Notes: generated by a model not told the origin, from the letters alone. 28,074 nt of DNA from JBQTKD01 sp052389435 (GCA_052389435.1 JBQTIB010000187.1:1-28074); one strand, 5' to 3'; shown: positions 6,915-15,633, numbered from the stretch's first letter. Numbers and translations are program-made.

Positions 6915-8044
6915 GCCTCGCGCTGGGCGGGCACCGGCTCGACCCGCCGGTGGTGCTCGCGCCGATGGCCGGGATCACCAACCGGGCCTACCGCAAGCTG
7001 TGCCGCGAACACGCTCCGGGCGGCCTCTACGTCAACGAGATGGTCACCGCCCGCGGGCTCGTCGAAGGGGACCGGACCACTCGGTCGATGGTGGCCTTCG
7101 ACGTCGAGGAGCGCCCGCGCAGCCTGCAGCTCTACGGCACCGACGCGGAGTCGATCGGGGCCGCGGCGCGGCTCGTCGTCGAGGAGGATCTCGCCGACCA
7201 CATCGACCTGAACTTCGGCTGCCCGGTGCCCAAGGTGACGCGCAAGGGCGGGGGAGCGGCCCTGCCCTACAAACGTGCACTGTTCGGCCGCGTCGTCGCC
7301 GCCGCCGTCGCCGGGGCCGACGGGCGCGCCCCGGTGACCGTGAAGATGCGCATCGGCATCGACGAGCAGCACCTCACCTACCTCGACGCGGGCCGGATCG
7401 CCGCGCAGGAGGGCGTCGCCTGGGTCGCGCTGCATGCGCGGACCGCCACGCAGCACTACTCGGGCCAGGCCGACTGGAGCGCGATCGCGCGCCTGGTGGA
7501 GCACCTGGCGCCGTTCGGTACCCCCGTTCTGGGCAACGGCGACATCTGGGAGGCCGCCGACGCCGTGGCGATGATGGCGGCGACCGGCTGCGCCGGAGTC
7601 GTCGTCGGCCGGGGCTGCCTGGGGCGGCCGTGGCTGTTCGCGAACCTCGCCGCGGTGCTCGCGGGCGAACCCGATCCGGGTCACCCCGACCTCGGAGTCG
7701 TCGCCGCCACCATGCGTCGCCACGCCCACCTGATGGCCGAGGACGGCGGCGAGCGTTGGGCGTGCTGCGAGATCCGCAAGCACATCGCCTGGTACCTCAA
7801 GGGCTTCGCCGTGGGTTCGGACCTGCGGCGATCGCTCGCGCTGGTGGAATCCCTCGCGGAGTTCGACGACCTGCTCGGTCGCCTCGACCTCGCCCAGACC
7901 TTCCCGGACCAAGCCGTCGGGAGCCCGCGGGGCCGTACCGGCTCGCCACGCCGGGTGGCCCTGCCGGACGGCTGGCTGGCGGACGACTGGGACGGCGAAG
8001 TGGCCCCCGACAGGGCCGGTGACCTGGCAGTTTCCGGCGGCTGA
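6908..8044 (+). CDS. dusB: tRNA-dihydrouridine synthase (DusB family)
   Basis: A 378-aa flavin enzyme that reduces uridines in the tRNA D-loop to dihydrouridine using NAD(P)H. The FMN TIM-barrel motifs are all present: VVLAPMAGITNRAYR at the N-terminus, YVNEMVTARGL, DLNFGCPVPKV with the catalytic Cys, RKGGGAALPYKR, VTVKMRIGID, LHARTATQHYSG, LGNGDIWEA, and the phosphate-binding GVVVGRGCLGRPWLF. The C-terminal helical domain has RKHIAWYLKGF and ends in an actinobacterial-type tail with PRGRTGSPRRVALPDGWL. The ATG at 6908 lies within the last codons of the GlyRS homologue, a seven-base overlap in another frame, so the two are almost certainly co-transcribed and coupled. Confidence 0.95.
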   Translation: MLSLALGGHRLDPPVVLAPMAGITNRAYRKLCREHAPGGLYVNEMVTARGLVEGDRTTRSMVAFDVEERPRSLQLYGTDAESIGAAARLVVEEDLADHIDLNFGCPVPKVTRKGGGAALPYKRALFGRVVAAAVAGADGRAPVTVKMRIGIDEQHLTYLDAGRIAAQEGVAWVALHARTATQHYSGQADWSAIARLVEHLAPFGTPVLGNGDIWEAADAVAMMAATGCAGVVVGRGCLGRPWLFANLAAVLAGEPDPGHPDLGVVAATMRRHAHLMAEDGGERWACCEIRKHIAWYLKGFAVGSDLRRSLALVESLAEFDDLLGRLDLAQTFPDQAVGSPRGRTGSPRRVALPDGWLADDWDGEVAPDRAGDLAVSGG

Positions 8045-8118
8045 CACCCGGCGGCACGCCGAGAGTGACGGAAACGTGTCCAATCCCTCATGCCTGCAGC
8101 AGGCCTGCGCGGGGAAGA

Positions 8119-8140
8119 GCCGGGGAGAATCGACCCCGGC
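8119..8140 (+). other. Stem-loop in the leader of the FAD oxidoreductase gene
   Basis: GCCGGGG-AGAATCGA-CCCCGGC gives a perfect seven-pair stem with an eight-base loop, 34 nt before the ATG at 8175, in the 130-bp gap after dusB. A second self-complementary stretch (GCCTGC..GCAGGC) lies just upstream. No T-run follows and no known riboswitch consensus is recognised. It may be an RNA-level control element or simply a GC-rich hairpin. Confidence 0.3.
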
Positions 8141-8174
8141 CAAGGGCAGGGGCCGCGGAACTCTAGGAGCGTGC

Positions 8175-9743
8175 ATGGAAGAGCTGGAGAACATCTCCTC
8201 CTCCGAACCGCCGGTGGTGGTTGTCGGAGCTGGGCCGGCCGGCTTGACCGCCGCGCTCGAACTCGTTCGTCGCGACCGCAAGGTCACGGTGCTGGAGTCC
8301 ACCGACGCGATCGGCGGCATCAGCCGCACCGAGGTGCGCGACGGCTGGCGCTTCGACATCGGCGGCCACCGCTTCTTCACCAAGGTCCCCGAGGTCGAGA
8401 AGTTCTGGCACGAGGTGCTCCCGGACGAAGACTTCCTACAGCGTCCCCGGATGAGTCGCATCCTCTACAACGGCAAGCTCTTCGACTACCCGCTCAAGGC
8501 CGGCAACGCGCTGAAGAGCCTCGGCGTCCTCGAGGCCGTCCGCTGCGTGCTGTCCTACTTCTGGGTGCGGATCAACCCGCCCAAGGACCAGAGCAACTTC
8601 GAGACCTGGGTCGCGGCCCGCTTCGGCAGGCGCCTGTACCGGATCTTCTTCAAGACCTACACCGAGAAGGTCTGGGGCATCCCCGCCACCGACATCCAGG
8701 CCGACTGGGCCGCCCAGCGCATCAAGAACCTGTCGCTGATGAGTGCGATCAAGAACGCGATCTTCCAGCCCAAGGGTCAGACCGACATCACCACCCTGAT
8801 CGACCGATTCCAGTACCCGAAGTACGGCCCCGGCATGATGTGGGAGAAGGCCCGGGACCTGGTGCTCGACGGCGGCGGCGCCATCCACATGGAGACCCCG
8901 GTCGTCGCCTTCCACCGCGACGGCAACCGGGTCGAGTCCGTCACCGTCGTCCAGAACGGCGTCGAGACCCGGGTGCCGTGCAGCGACGTCATCTCCTCGA
9001 TGCCGCTCTCGACCCTGCTGCTGGCGATGGACCCGAAGGCCTCCTCCGAGGCGATCGCCGCGGCCGAGGGTCTGGGGTACCGGGACTTCCTCACCGTGGC
9101 GCTGGTCGTGCCGGAGTCGGACGGCTTCCCGGACAACTGGATCTACATCCACACTCCCGGGGTGAAGGTCGGCCGCGTGCAGAACTACGGTTCCTGGTCG
9201 CCGTACCTGGTCAAGGACGGTCGTACCTGTCTGGGCCTGGAGTACTTCGTCAACGAGGGCGACGAGATGTGGGACGCCACCGACGAAGAGCTGATCGAAC
9301 TCGCGAAGAGGGAGATCACCGAGCTCGGTTTGGCCAACACCGAGACCGTCGAGGCCGGCTACGTCGTCCGCGTCCCGAAGGCCTACCCCGTCTACGACGA
9401 GGGCTACGACGCCAAGGTGGAGATCGTGCGGGCGTGGCTGGCCGAGAACGCCTCCAACGTCCAGCCCGTCGGCCGCAACGGCATGCACCGCTACAACAAC
9501 CAGGACCACTCGATGGTCACCGCGATCTACGCGGTGGACAACCTGACCGGCACCCCGCGCGACCTGTGGGCGGTGAACGTCGAGAAGGAGTACCACGAGG
9601 AGAAGTCGGCGTCCTCCGGCGGCACGTCGGGCTCGACCCCGGCGGGCGGCACCGGCCGCGCCGCGCCGATCGTCCCGGCCCGCAACCGCGAATCGTCGGC
9701 TCCCGCCGGCGGATCGGTCGCGGCCCGCGCCGCCGACGCCTGA
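8175..9743 (+). CDS. FAD-dependent oxidoreductase, UDP-galactopyranose mutase-like
   Basis: A 522-aa soluble flavoprotein. The N-terminus holds the dinucleotide-binding VVVVGAGPAGLTAALEL (G18xG20xxG23), an acidic strand end (VTVLES) and GGISRTE. This is followed by DIGGHRFFTK, the LFDYPLK segment and FGRRLYRIFFKTYTEKVWG, all typical of amine-oxidase/UGM-like flavoproteins found in glycan and lipid-linked sugar loci. A further motif, GRNGMHRYNNQDHSM, lies in the C-terminal FAD domain. The last ~45 residues are Ser/Gly/Ala/Pro-rich and probably disordered. The ATG has AGGAG five bases upstream. The next gene, a GT-C glycosyltransferase, starts 42 bp later, so a joint role in envelope sugar metabolism is inferred. 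The substrate is unknown. Protoporphyrinogen-oxidase or desaturase activity is less likely given the UGM-like motifs. Confidence 0.75.
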   Translation: MEELENISSSEPPVVVVGAGPAGLTAALELVRRDRKVTVLESTDAIGGISRTEVRDGWRFDIGGHRFFTKVPEVEKFWHEVLPDEDFLQRPRMSRILYNGKLFDYPLKAGNALKSLGVLEAVRCVLSYFWVRINPPKDQSNFETWVAARFGRRLYRIFFKTYTEKVWGIPATDIQADWAAQRIKNLSLMSAIKNAIFQPKGQTDITTLIDRFQYPKYGPGMMWEKARDLVLDGGGAIHMETPVVAFHRDGNRVESVTVVQNGVETRVPCSDVISSMPLSTLLLAMDPKASSEAIAAAEGLGYRDFLTVALVVPESDGFPDNWIYIHTPGVKVGRVQNYGSWSPYLVKDGRTCLGLEYFVNEGDEMWDATDEELIELAKREITELGLANTETVEAGYVVRVPKAYPVYDEGYDAKVEIVRAWLAENASNVQPVGRNGMHRYNNQDHSMVTAIYAVDNLTGTPRDLWAVNVEKEYHEEKSASSGGTSGSTPAGGTGRAAPIVPARNRESSAPAGGSVAARAADA

Positions 9744-9785
9744 GCCGGGCTTCCGAGCCGGGACGGTTGCGCTAGGAAGGCCGCC

Positions 9786-11351
9786 TTGAGCGTGCACGAC
9801 ACGTTGACCCGGTCCGGGTCGGTCCCGACGACCGACCCGGGCCTGGTTCTGCCTCGGGGGGTTCGCCTTCCCGTCGTCGTGGCGGTGGTCGTGGGCGTCG
9901 GAGTCGGCCTGCGCCTGTGGTCGTTCTCGCCGTTCTGGCTCGACGAGGCCCAGTCCGTCGCGTTCGCTCGGATGTCGCTGGGCGAACTGCCCGGCGCGCT
10001 GCGCATCGACGGGGCCCCGCCGCTCTACTACGCGCTGCTGCACGTGTGGATTCAGGTCTTCGGCGACGGCGTCTGGACGGCCCGTGCCCTGTCCATGGTG
10101 CTGTCGATCGCCGCGCTTCCGTTGATGTGGCTGCTCGTGCGCCGACTGCGCGGGGATGCCACCACCGCCGTGATCGCCGTGCTGCTCCTGGCCGTGAACC
10201 CCTGGGCCATCCGCTACGCGGGCGAAGCACGCATGTACTCCCTCGTCGTCGTCGAGGTCCTGCTCGTTTCGCTGGCCCTGCTCCGACTTCGGCGCGCTCC
10301 CGAGATCCGCACTGCGGCAGGCCTGGCGCTGGTCGCGGCAGCGCTGCTCTACACCCACTACTGGGCGCTTTTCCTCCTCGCCCCGATCGGCTGCCTACTC
10401 CTCGTCGCGGCGTGGCGCCGGCCCGCCGAGCGTGCCTTCGCCGGTCACGCCCTCGGGGCGCTGGCCGCCGCCGCCGTCGCCTACCTGCCCTGGGTGCCGA
10501 CGATGCTGTACCAGTCCGAGCGCACCGGGTCCCCGTGGGCGCCCACCCCGACCCTGGACACTCTCACCGACCTGCCGAGCCAGTGGTTCGGCAACGACGG
10601 CGTCGGCGGCGTGCTGGCGATCCTGCTCCTCGCCCTGGCCGTCTTCGCTCGACGCCAGCCGGACGGGACGGTCGTCTTGGCCACCCGCCCGTCCGGTGTC
10701 ACGGGGGTGGTCGGCGCCATCATGGTCGCCACCCTCCTGCTCGCGCTCGGCGCAGCCCGCCTGAGCGATGCCGGCATCGTCGTCCGGTACACCGCGGTCG
10801 TGGTGCCGGCCGTGATCGTGCTGCTCGCCTTCGGCGCCCGCAAACTGCCCGGCCTGGCCTGCACCGGGATGGTCGCCGCGATGCTCGTCATCGGTGTGGC
10901 CGGCGGCGTCACCGCGGCCACCACCCCGCACACCAAGGCGGGAAAGATCGCCGAGGTGTTGAACGCCAGGGTGGCCAAAGGCGACCTGATCGTCTACTGC
11001 CCGGATCAACTCGCGCCCGCGATCGAAGAACGTCTGGAGCTGTCGAAAAAGGTCAACCGCCTGACGATCCCGGAGCAGACGAACCCGCGCATCCTCGACT
11101 GGACCGACTACATGGACCGATTGGCGGACACCTCGCCGCGCTCCGTCGCCTCCGGCCTCACCCGGTACCTGAAGAACCAGCCCGAGGGTTCGGTCTGGCT
11201 GATCTCCTCGCGCAGCTACGGGACCACCCTGAACTCGACCTGCGACGCGCTGCGGGCACGGATGAACGCCGGTTTGGGCGAGCCCCAGACGGTGCTGAAC
11301 GCCACCGGTCGTGGGCTGGAGAACGCGAAGGTGGAGCGGTTCAGCCGTTGA
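9786..11351 (+). CDS. GT-C membrane glycosyltransferase, PMT/ArnT (GT39/GT83)-like
   Basis: A 521-aa integral membrane protein with about ten hydrophobic segments between residues 29 and 380 and a soluble C-terminal domain of roughly 140 residues. The first extracytoplasmic loop contains FWLDEAQS (D53, E54), the acidic pair expected of GT-C enzymes, and then DGAPPLYYALLHVWIQVFG, a signature of ArnT/PMT-type transferases that use polyprenyl-phosphate sugars. NPWAIRYAGEARMYS is also characteristic. The reaction is presumably transfer of a sugar from a lipid carrier to a protein, lipid or polysaccharide on the outer face of the membrane. The acceptor is unknown. The TTG start follows AGGAAGG at good spacing. 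GTG 9792 is an alternative. It is probably co-transcribed with the preceding FAD enzyme. Confidence 0.8.
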   Translation: MSVHDTLTRSGSVPTTDPGLVLPRGVRLPVVVAVVVGVGVGLRLWSFSPFWLDEAQSVAFARMSLGELPGALRIDGAPPLYYALLHVWIQVFGDGVWTARALSMVLSIAALPLMWLLVRRLRGDATTAVIAVLLLAVNPWAIRYAGEARMYSLVVVEVLLVSLALLRLRRAPEIRTAAGLALVAAALLYTHYWALFLLAPIGCLLLVAAWRRPAERAFAGHALGALAAAAVAYLPWVPTMLYQSERTGSPWAPTPTLDTLTDLPSQWFGNDGVGGVLAILLLALAVFARRQPDGTVVLATRPSGVTGVVGAIMVATLLLALGAARLSDAGIVVRYTAVVVPAVIVLLAFGARKLPGLACTGMVAAMLVIGVAGGVTAATTPHTKAGKIAEVLNARVAKGDLIVYCPDQLAPAIEERLELSKKVNRLTIPEQTNPRILDWTDYMDRLADTSPRSVASGLTRYLKNQPEGSVWLISSRSYGTTLNSTCDALRARMNAGLGEPQTVLNATGRGLENAKVERFSR

Positions 11352-11354
11352 CCT

Positions 11355-11387
11355 TGACCTACCCATGGGTACGCAAGCCATAGGGTG
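11355..11387 (+). promoter_or_regulatory. ppdK promoter region with a 12-bp palindrome
   Basis: TTGACC (11355-11360) and TAGGGT (11382-11387) resemble -35 and -10 elements, though the 21-bp spacing is long for a normal sigma-70 promoter. Between them is the perfect palindrome TACCCATGGGTA (11361-11372), placed where a repressor or activator dimer could bind. A GGAGGAG ribosome-binding site follows at 11407-11413. The operator role is inference. Confidence 0.4.
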
Positions 11388-11420
11388 GGTGGGATTCCCA
11401 ACATATGGAGGAGCAGGGTC

Positions 11421-14120
11421 GTGCCGAAGTTCGTCTACGACTTCACCGAAGGCAACCGAGACCAGAAGGACCTGCTGGGTGGCAAGGGCGCCAACCTCGC
11501 CGAGATGACAAACCTCGGTCTACCGGTACCGCCCGGCTTCACGATCACCACCGAGTCCTGCAAGGCCTACCTCGCCACCGGTTCGGCGCCCGCGGAGCTC
11601 TCCGCGCAGGTGACCGACAAGCTCGCGTGGCTCGAGGGCCAGTTCGGCAAGAAGCTCGGGCAGGCGGACGACCCGCTGCTCGTGTCCGTACGCTCCGGCG
11701 CCAAGTTCTCCATGCCCGGCATGATGGAGACGGTCCTGAACATCGGTCTGAACGACGAGTCCGTCGCGGGCCTGGCCAAGCAGTCGTCCAACGACCGCTT
11801 CGCGTGGGACTCCTACCGTCGCCTGCTGCAGATGTTCGGCAAGACCGTGCTGCACATCGAGGGCGAGCACTTCGAGGACGCCATCGACGCGGCCAAGAAG
11901 GCCAAGGGCACCACCGCGGACCTCGACCTCGACGCCGACGACCTGAGCGGGCTGGTCGAGACGTTCAAGGCGATCATCCACGAGCACACCGGCAAGCCGT
12001 TCCCGCAGGACCCGCGCGAGCAGCTCGACGCGGCCGTCTACGCGGTCTTCAACTCCTGGAACGCACCGCGCGCGATCCTCTACCGCCGCCAGGAGCGCAT
12101 TCCGGCCGACCTCGGCACCGCGGTCAACGTGCAGTCGATGGTGTTCGGCAACCTCGGCATGGACTCCGGCACGGGCGTCTGCTTCACCCGCGACCCGGGT
12201 TCCGGGCAGATCGGCCTGTACGGGGACTACCTGGAGAACGCACAGGGCGAGGACGTCGTCGCCGGCATCCGCAACACCCTGCCGCTGCAGGACCTCGAGC
12301 GCATCGACAAGGCCGCGTTCGACAGGCTGATCGCGATCATGAGCCAGCTCGAGACGCACTACCGGGACCTGTGCGACATCGAGTTCACGATCGAGCGCGG
12401 CAAGCTCTGGATGCTGCAGACCCGCGTCGGCAAGCGCACCGCGGGTGCCGCGTTCCGCATCGCGACCCAGCTCATCGACGAGGGCCTGATCGACCTCGAC
12501 GAGGCGTTGCAGCGCGTCACCGGGGAGCAGTTGACCCAGTTGATGTTCCCGAAGTTCGACACCTCGTCGAACCCGAAGCGGATCACCAAGGGCATGAACG
12601 CCTCCCCGGGCGCGGCCGTCGGCCGGGCCGTGTTCTCCTCCGCCGCGGCGGTCGAGTGGGCCGAGCGCGGCGTGGCCGTCATCCTCGTTCGTCGCGAGAC
12701 CAACCCCGACGACCTCGAGGGCATGATCGCCGCCGCCGGCATCCTCACCTCCCGCGGCGGCAAGACCTCGCACGCAGCCGTCGTCGCTCGCGGCATGGGC
12801 AAGACCTGCGTGTGCGGCGCCGAGGAACTCGAGGTCGACACCAAGGCCAAGACCATCAAGGCCCCCGGCGGCGTGACGATCGCCGAGGGCGACGTCCTGT
12901 CGATCGACGGGTCCTCCGGCGCCGTCTACCTCGGCGAGGTCCCCGTGCAGCCGAGCCCGGTCGTGGAGTACTTCGAGGGCAACCTCGCTCCCGACTCGGC
13001 CGACGCCGACGACCTGGTCAAGGCCGTGCATCGGATCATCAGCCACGCCGACGCCGCTCGAGTGCTGAAGATCCGCACCAACGCCGACACCCCCGAGGAC
13101 TCGGCGCGTGCCCGTCGCATGGGCGCGCAGGGCATCGGGCTGTGCCGCACCGAGCACATGTTCCTCGGCGACCGGGCGATCCAGGTCGAGAAGCTGATCC
13201 TGGCTCCCGACGCCGCCGGCCGCCAGGCCGCGCTCGACGCCCTCGAGCCCCTGCAGAAGCAGGACTTCCTCGAGATCTTCGAGGCCATGGACGGCCTGCC
13301 CGTGACGGTGCGCCTGATCGACCCGCCGCTGCACGAGTTCCTGCCCAACCTCACCGACCTCGCCGTCAAGGTCGCCGTCGCCGAGGCGCTCGGTCAGGAC
13401 CCCGGGCACGACCGCGAACTGCTAGCGGCGGTCAACCGGCTGCACGAGTCCAACCCGATGCTCGGCCTGCGCGGCGTGCGCCTCGGGGTGGTCATCCCCG
13501 GTCTGTTCGGCATGCAGGTCAAGGCGATCGCCGAGGCCGCCGCCGAGCGCAAGAAGGCCGGCGGCAACCCGCTGCCCGAGGTGATGATCCCGCTGGTCGG
13601 CGCCGTGCAGGAGCTCGAGCTCATGCGCGACGAGGCCGAGACGGTGATCAAGCAGGTGGAGGCCGCCACCGGCGTCGACCTGTCCTTCATCCCGATCGGC
13701 ACGATGATCGAACTGCCCCGCGCAGCTCTGACGGCGGGTCAGATCGCGGAGGCGGCCGACTTCTTCTCCTACGGCACCAACGACCTCACCCAGACGACGT
13801 GGGGCTTCTCCCGCGACGACGTCGAGGCGGCGTTCTTCACCCAGTACCTGGAGAAGGGCATCTTCGGCGTCTCCCCGTTCGAGTCCCTCGACCGCGAGGG
13901 CGTCGGACGACTGGTGCGCATCGCCTCCGAAGAGGGACGGGCCGCCAAGCCCGGCCTGAAACTCGGCGTGTGCGGCGAGCACGGCGGCGACCCGGACTCG
14001 ATCCACTTCTTCGCCGCGGTGGGCTTGGACTACGTGTCCTGCTCGCCGTTCCGCGTGCCGGTCGCCCGGCTCGAGGCCGGCCGCGCCGCGAGCAGCAGCA
14101 GCGGCAGCGACAGCCGCTAG
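11421..14120 (+). CDS. ppdK: Pyruvate, phosphate dikinase
   Basis: An 899-aa cytosolic enzyme interconverting pyruvate, ATP and phosphate with PEP, AMP and PPi, at the PEP-pyruvate node. The N-terminal ATP-grasp domain shows LLGGKGANLAEM, PVPPGFTIT and SVRSGAKFSMPGMMET. The central phospho-His domain has TSRGGKTSHAAVVARGMGK with catalytic His451 and Thr449, the residue controlled by the PDRP regulator in enzymes that have one. The C-terminal PEP/pyruvate barrel has GIGLCRTEHMF, GTMIELPRAAL, FFSYGTNDLTQ and GVCGEHGGDP with Cys851. Length and all key residues fit an active enzyme. The GTG start at 11421 follows GGAGGAG, and the N-terminus matches family starts (PKFVYDFTEG). The gene ends at a strong intrinsic terminator. 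No PDRP gene is next to it. Confidence 0.97.
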   Translation: MPKFVYDFTEGNRDQKDLLGGKGANLAEMTNLGLPVPPGFTITTESCKAYLATGSAPAELSAQVTDKLAWLEGQFGKKLGQADDPLLVSVRSGAKFSMPGMMETVLNIGLNDESVAGLAKQSSNDRFAWDSYRRLLQMFGKTVLHIEGEHFEDAIDAAKKAKGTTADLDLDADDLSGLVETFKAIIHEHTGKPFPQDPREQLDAAVYAVFNSWNAPRAILYRRQERIPADLGTAVNVQSMVFGNLGMDSGTGVCFTRDPGSGQIGLYGDYLENAQGEDVVAGIRNTLPLQDLERIDKAAFDRLIAIMSQLETHYRDLCDIEFTIERGKLWMLQTRVGKRTAGAAFRIATQLIDEGLIDLDEALQRVTGEQLTQLMFPKFDTSSNPKRITKGMNASPGAAVGRAVFSSAAAVEWAERGVAVILVRRETNPDDLEGMIAAAGILTSRGGKTSHAAVVARGMGKTCVCGAEELEVDTKAKTIKAPGGVTIAEGDVLSIDGSSGAVYLGEVPVQPSPVVEYFEGNLAPDSADADDLVKAVHRIISHADAARVLKIRTNADTPEDSARARRMGAQGIGLCRTEHMFLGDRAIQVEKLILAPDAAGRQAALDALEPLQKQDFLEIFEAMDGLPVTVRLIDPPLHEFLPNLTDLAVKVAVAEALGQDPGHDRELLAAVNRLHESNPMLGLRGVRLGVVIPGLFGMQVKAIAEAAAERKKAGGNPLPEVMIPLVGAVQELELMRDEAETVIKQVEAATGVDLSFIPIGTMIELPRAALTAGQIAEAADFFSYGTNDLTQTTWGFSRDDVEAAFFTQYLEKGIFGVSPFESLDREGVGRLVRIASEEGRAAKPGLKLGVCGEHGGDPDSIHFFAAVGLDYVSCSPFRVPVARLEAGRAASSSSGSDSR

Positions 14121-14130
14121 CCACAGCGAC

Positions 14131-14175
14131 GAAGGGGGCGAGCGCCACGCGGCGCTCGCCCCCTTCGGACGTTTT
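14131..14175. terminator. Strong intrinsic terminator between ppdK and the convergent small gene
   Basis: A perfect 16-pair stem (GAAGGGGGCGAGCGCC with its complement), ACGC loop at 14147-14150, ends at 14166 and is followed by GGACGTTTTT. It lies between ppdK and the opposing gene that ends at 14181. The T-run is on the plus strand, so termination of ppdK is clear. Action in the other direction is possible but lacks a T-run. Confidence 0.9.
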
Positions 14176-14180
14176 TGGAC

Positions 14181-14438
14181 CTAGCGCTGGTCGTAGGTCT
14201 CGTCGCGGACGACCCGGCGGCTCGGGTCTGCGGAGTCGTAGGTCTCGACGCGTCGGCGGCTGATGCCACCGCCACCCCAGCTACTCCAAAACGCCATCGA
14301 CAGGGCGATTCCGACGGCACCGACCACCATGAGAATGACGCCGATGGTTTCGAGGTCGACCGCTTCGGTGGTGGTGTTGACGGCGAACGCGAGGATCGCC
14401 CCGACGGCGACCAAGAAAATTCCAACCCCGATGCCCAT
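14181..14438 (-). CDS. Small membrane protein, DUF6458-like
   Basis: An 85-aa protein with two hydrophobic helices: MGIGVGIFLVAVGAILAFAV, then after VDLETIG the segment VILMVVGAVGIALSMAFWSSW, followed by a charged, Arg/Asp/Tyr-rich tail (residues ~60-85). The MGIGxGIFLxAVGAILAFAV start and FWSSWGG after the second helix match the actinobacterial DUF6458 family as I remember it. Members are probably inner-membrane proteins of unknown function. The ATG at 14438 has GGAGAGC six bases upstream. A longer frame to 14675 exists but lacks support and would overlap the sulfotransferase gene. It is divergent from the sulfotransferase (128 bp between starts). Confidence 0.8.
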   Translation of the reverse strand: MGIGVGIFLVAVGAILAFAVNTTTEAVDLETIGVILMVVGAVGIALSMAFWSSWGGGGISRRRVETYDSADPSRRVVRDETYDQR

Positions 14439-14566
14439 GGCAGCTCTCCGTTCCTTCGCGCGGCGTATGCCGCTCCGGGAGAACTCCCCGGGGAAGACGT
14501 CGGCAAACGCTGCGGGCGGGTGCCGTTCCCAGCCGATCGCCGGCCTCGTCGGGCACCATCGCTTCG

Positions 14567-15589
14567 ATGACCGACCGAAGTGGCCCCCGCGCGCCCGGCA
14601 ATCGCCCAGTTCTGGTGCTCGGCTGTCCGCGCTCGGGGACCACGCTGCTGCAGTTGATGCTGCACGCCCATCCACGGCTGGTCGCTCCGCCGGAGAACCG
14701 GCACGTTCTGCCGGCCTGGGATCGACGCGAGGAGTGGGGCGACCTCGGCCGCGAGGCGAACAGGAGGCGGCTGGCCTCCTTCGTCACCGGCACCAAATCC
14801 GCCATCTGGGAGATGGGACTGGACCGCGCGGTCGTCGCGGAGCACATACTGGCCGCACCGCCGACGCTGGGCTCGGCCCTGGAAGCGGTCCAACTCGCCT
14901 TCGCCGAACACGTCGGCGCCGAGCGTTGGTGCGACAAGCGCCCGCTCTACGTCCGGCACGTACCGGCGCTGCGCCGGCTGTTTCCGGACGCGATGTTCGT
15001 GAACCTCACCCGTGACGGGCGCGCCGCCGCCGCCTCGCTGATCCGCATGCCGTGGTTCGACCACGGCCTCGAGCAGGCGATCGGCACCTGGCTGCTGGCC
15101 GTCGAGCACGCCGACGCCGCGCGGGCCTCGCTGCCCGCCGACACCTGGTTCGACCTGCGCTACGAGGACCTCGTGACCGACCCCGAGGCCGAACTCCGCC
15201 GGCTGTGCGGGTGGCTCGGCGAGGACTTCGACCCGGCGATGCTCAAACCCGCCGAGGTGAAGGGTGCGGTGGTGCCGGAGCGCAAGACCTGGCACGCCAA
15301 CACCTCGGGCCCGGTAGTGGCTGCGCGGGTGGAATCCTGGCGCACCGAGTTGAGCGCGCGCGAGGTGGCTCTGCTCGACGCGGTCGCCGGCACCGCGCTG
15401 CGGGCGAACGGCTACGCGGTGGGCGCAGAGCGCGCCGAGCGCCGCCGTGTCTACCGATTCGCGCTGGCCTATCGCCGTCGACGCCTGTGGTACGCCCGCC
15501 GCCAGGCCGCCGAAGCCTGGGCGCTGCGTCGTCGTCCGGCCGAGGTCGCCTCGCGATTCGCCGCGGCGCGCGCGATGCACCGACCCTGA
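14567..15589 (+). CDS. PAPS-dependent sulfotransferase
   Basis: A 340-aa soluble protein of the bacterial sulfotransferase family, which moves sulfate from PAPS to a hydroxyl or amine of a small molecule, lipid or glycan. The 5'-phosphosulfate-binding loop is GCPRSGTTLLQ (residues 19-29). The 3'-phosphate-binding region is likely FVNLTRDGRAAAASL, and WFDLRYEDLVTDPEAELRRLCGWLG is the usual family segment after it. The last ~50 residues are Arg- and Ala-rich (YRRRRLWYARRQAAEAW) and may contact membrane or nucleic acid. There is no good Shine-Dalgarno. A CACCAT hexamer seven bases before the ATG could be the -10 of a leaderless transcript. The neighbours do not reveal the substrate. Confidence 0.85.
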   Translation: MTDRSGPRAPGNRPVLVLGCPRSGTTLLQLMLHAHPRLVAPPENRHVLPAWDRREEWGDLGREANRRRLASFVTGTKSAIWEMGLDRAVVAEHILAAPPTLGSALEAVQLAFAEHVGAERWCDKRPLYVRHVPALRRLFPDAMFVNLTRDGRAAAASLIRMPWFDHGLEQAIGTWLLAVEHADAARASLPADTWFDLRYEDLVTDPEAELRRLCGWLGEDFDPAMLKPAEVKGAVVPERKTWHANTSGPVVAARVESWRTELSAREVALLDAVAGTALRANGYAVGAERAERRRVYRFALAYRRRRLWYARRQAAEAWALRRRPAEVASRFAAARAMHRP

Positions 15590-15627
15590 CGCCGGCGCGT
15601 TCCGAGGGAGTGGCGCGAACGCTCGGA

Positions 15628-15633
15628 TAGGTT
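15628..15633 (+). promoter_or_regulatory. Candidate -10 element of dgt
   Basis: TAGGTT is followed by nine bases and then the dgt ATG, with no Shine-Dalgarno sequence in between. This arrangement fits a leaderless or near-leaderless transcript, which is common in actinobacteria. Confidence 0.4.
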
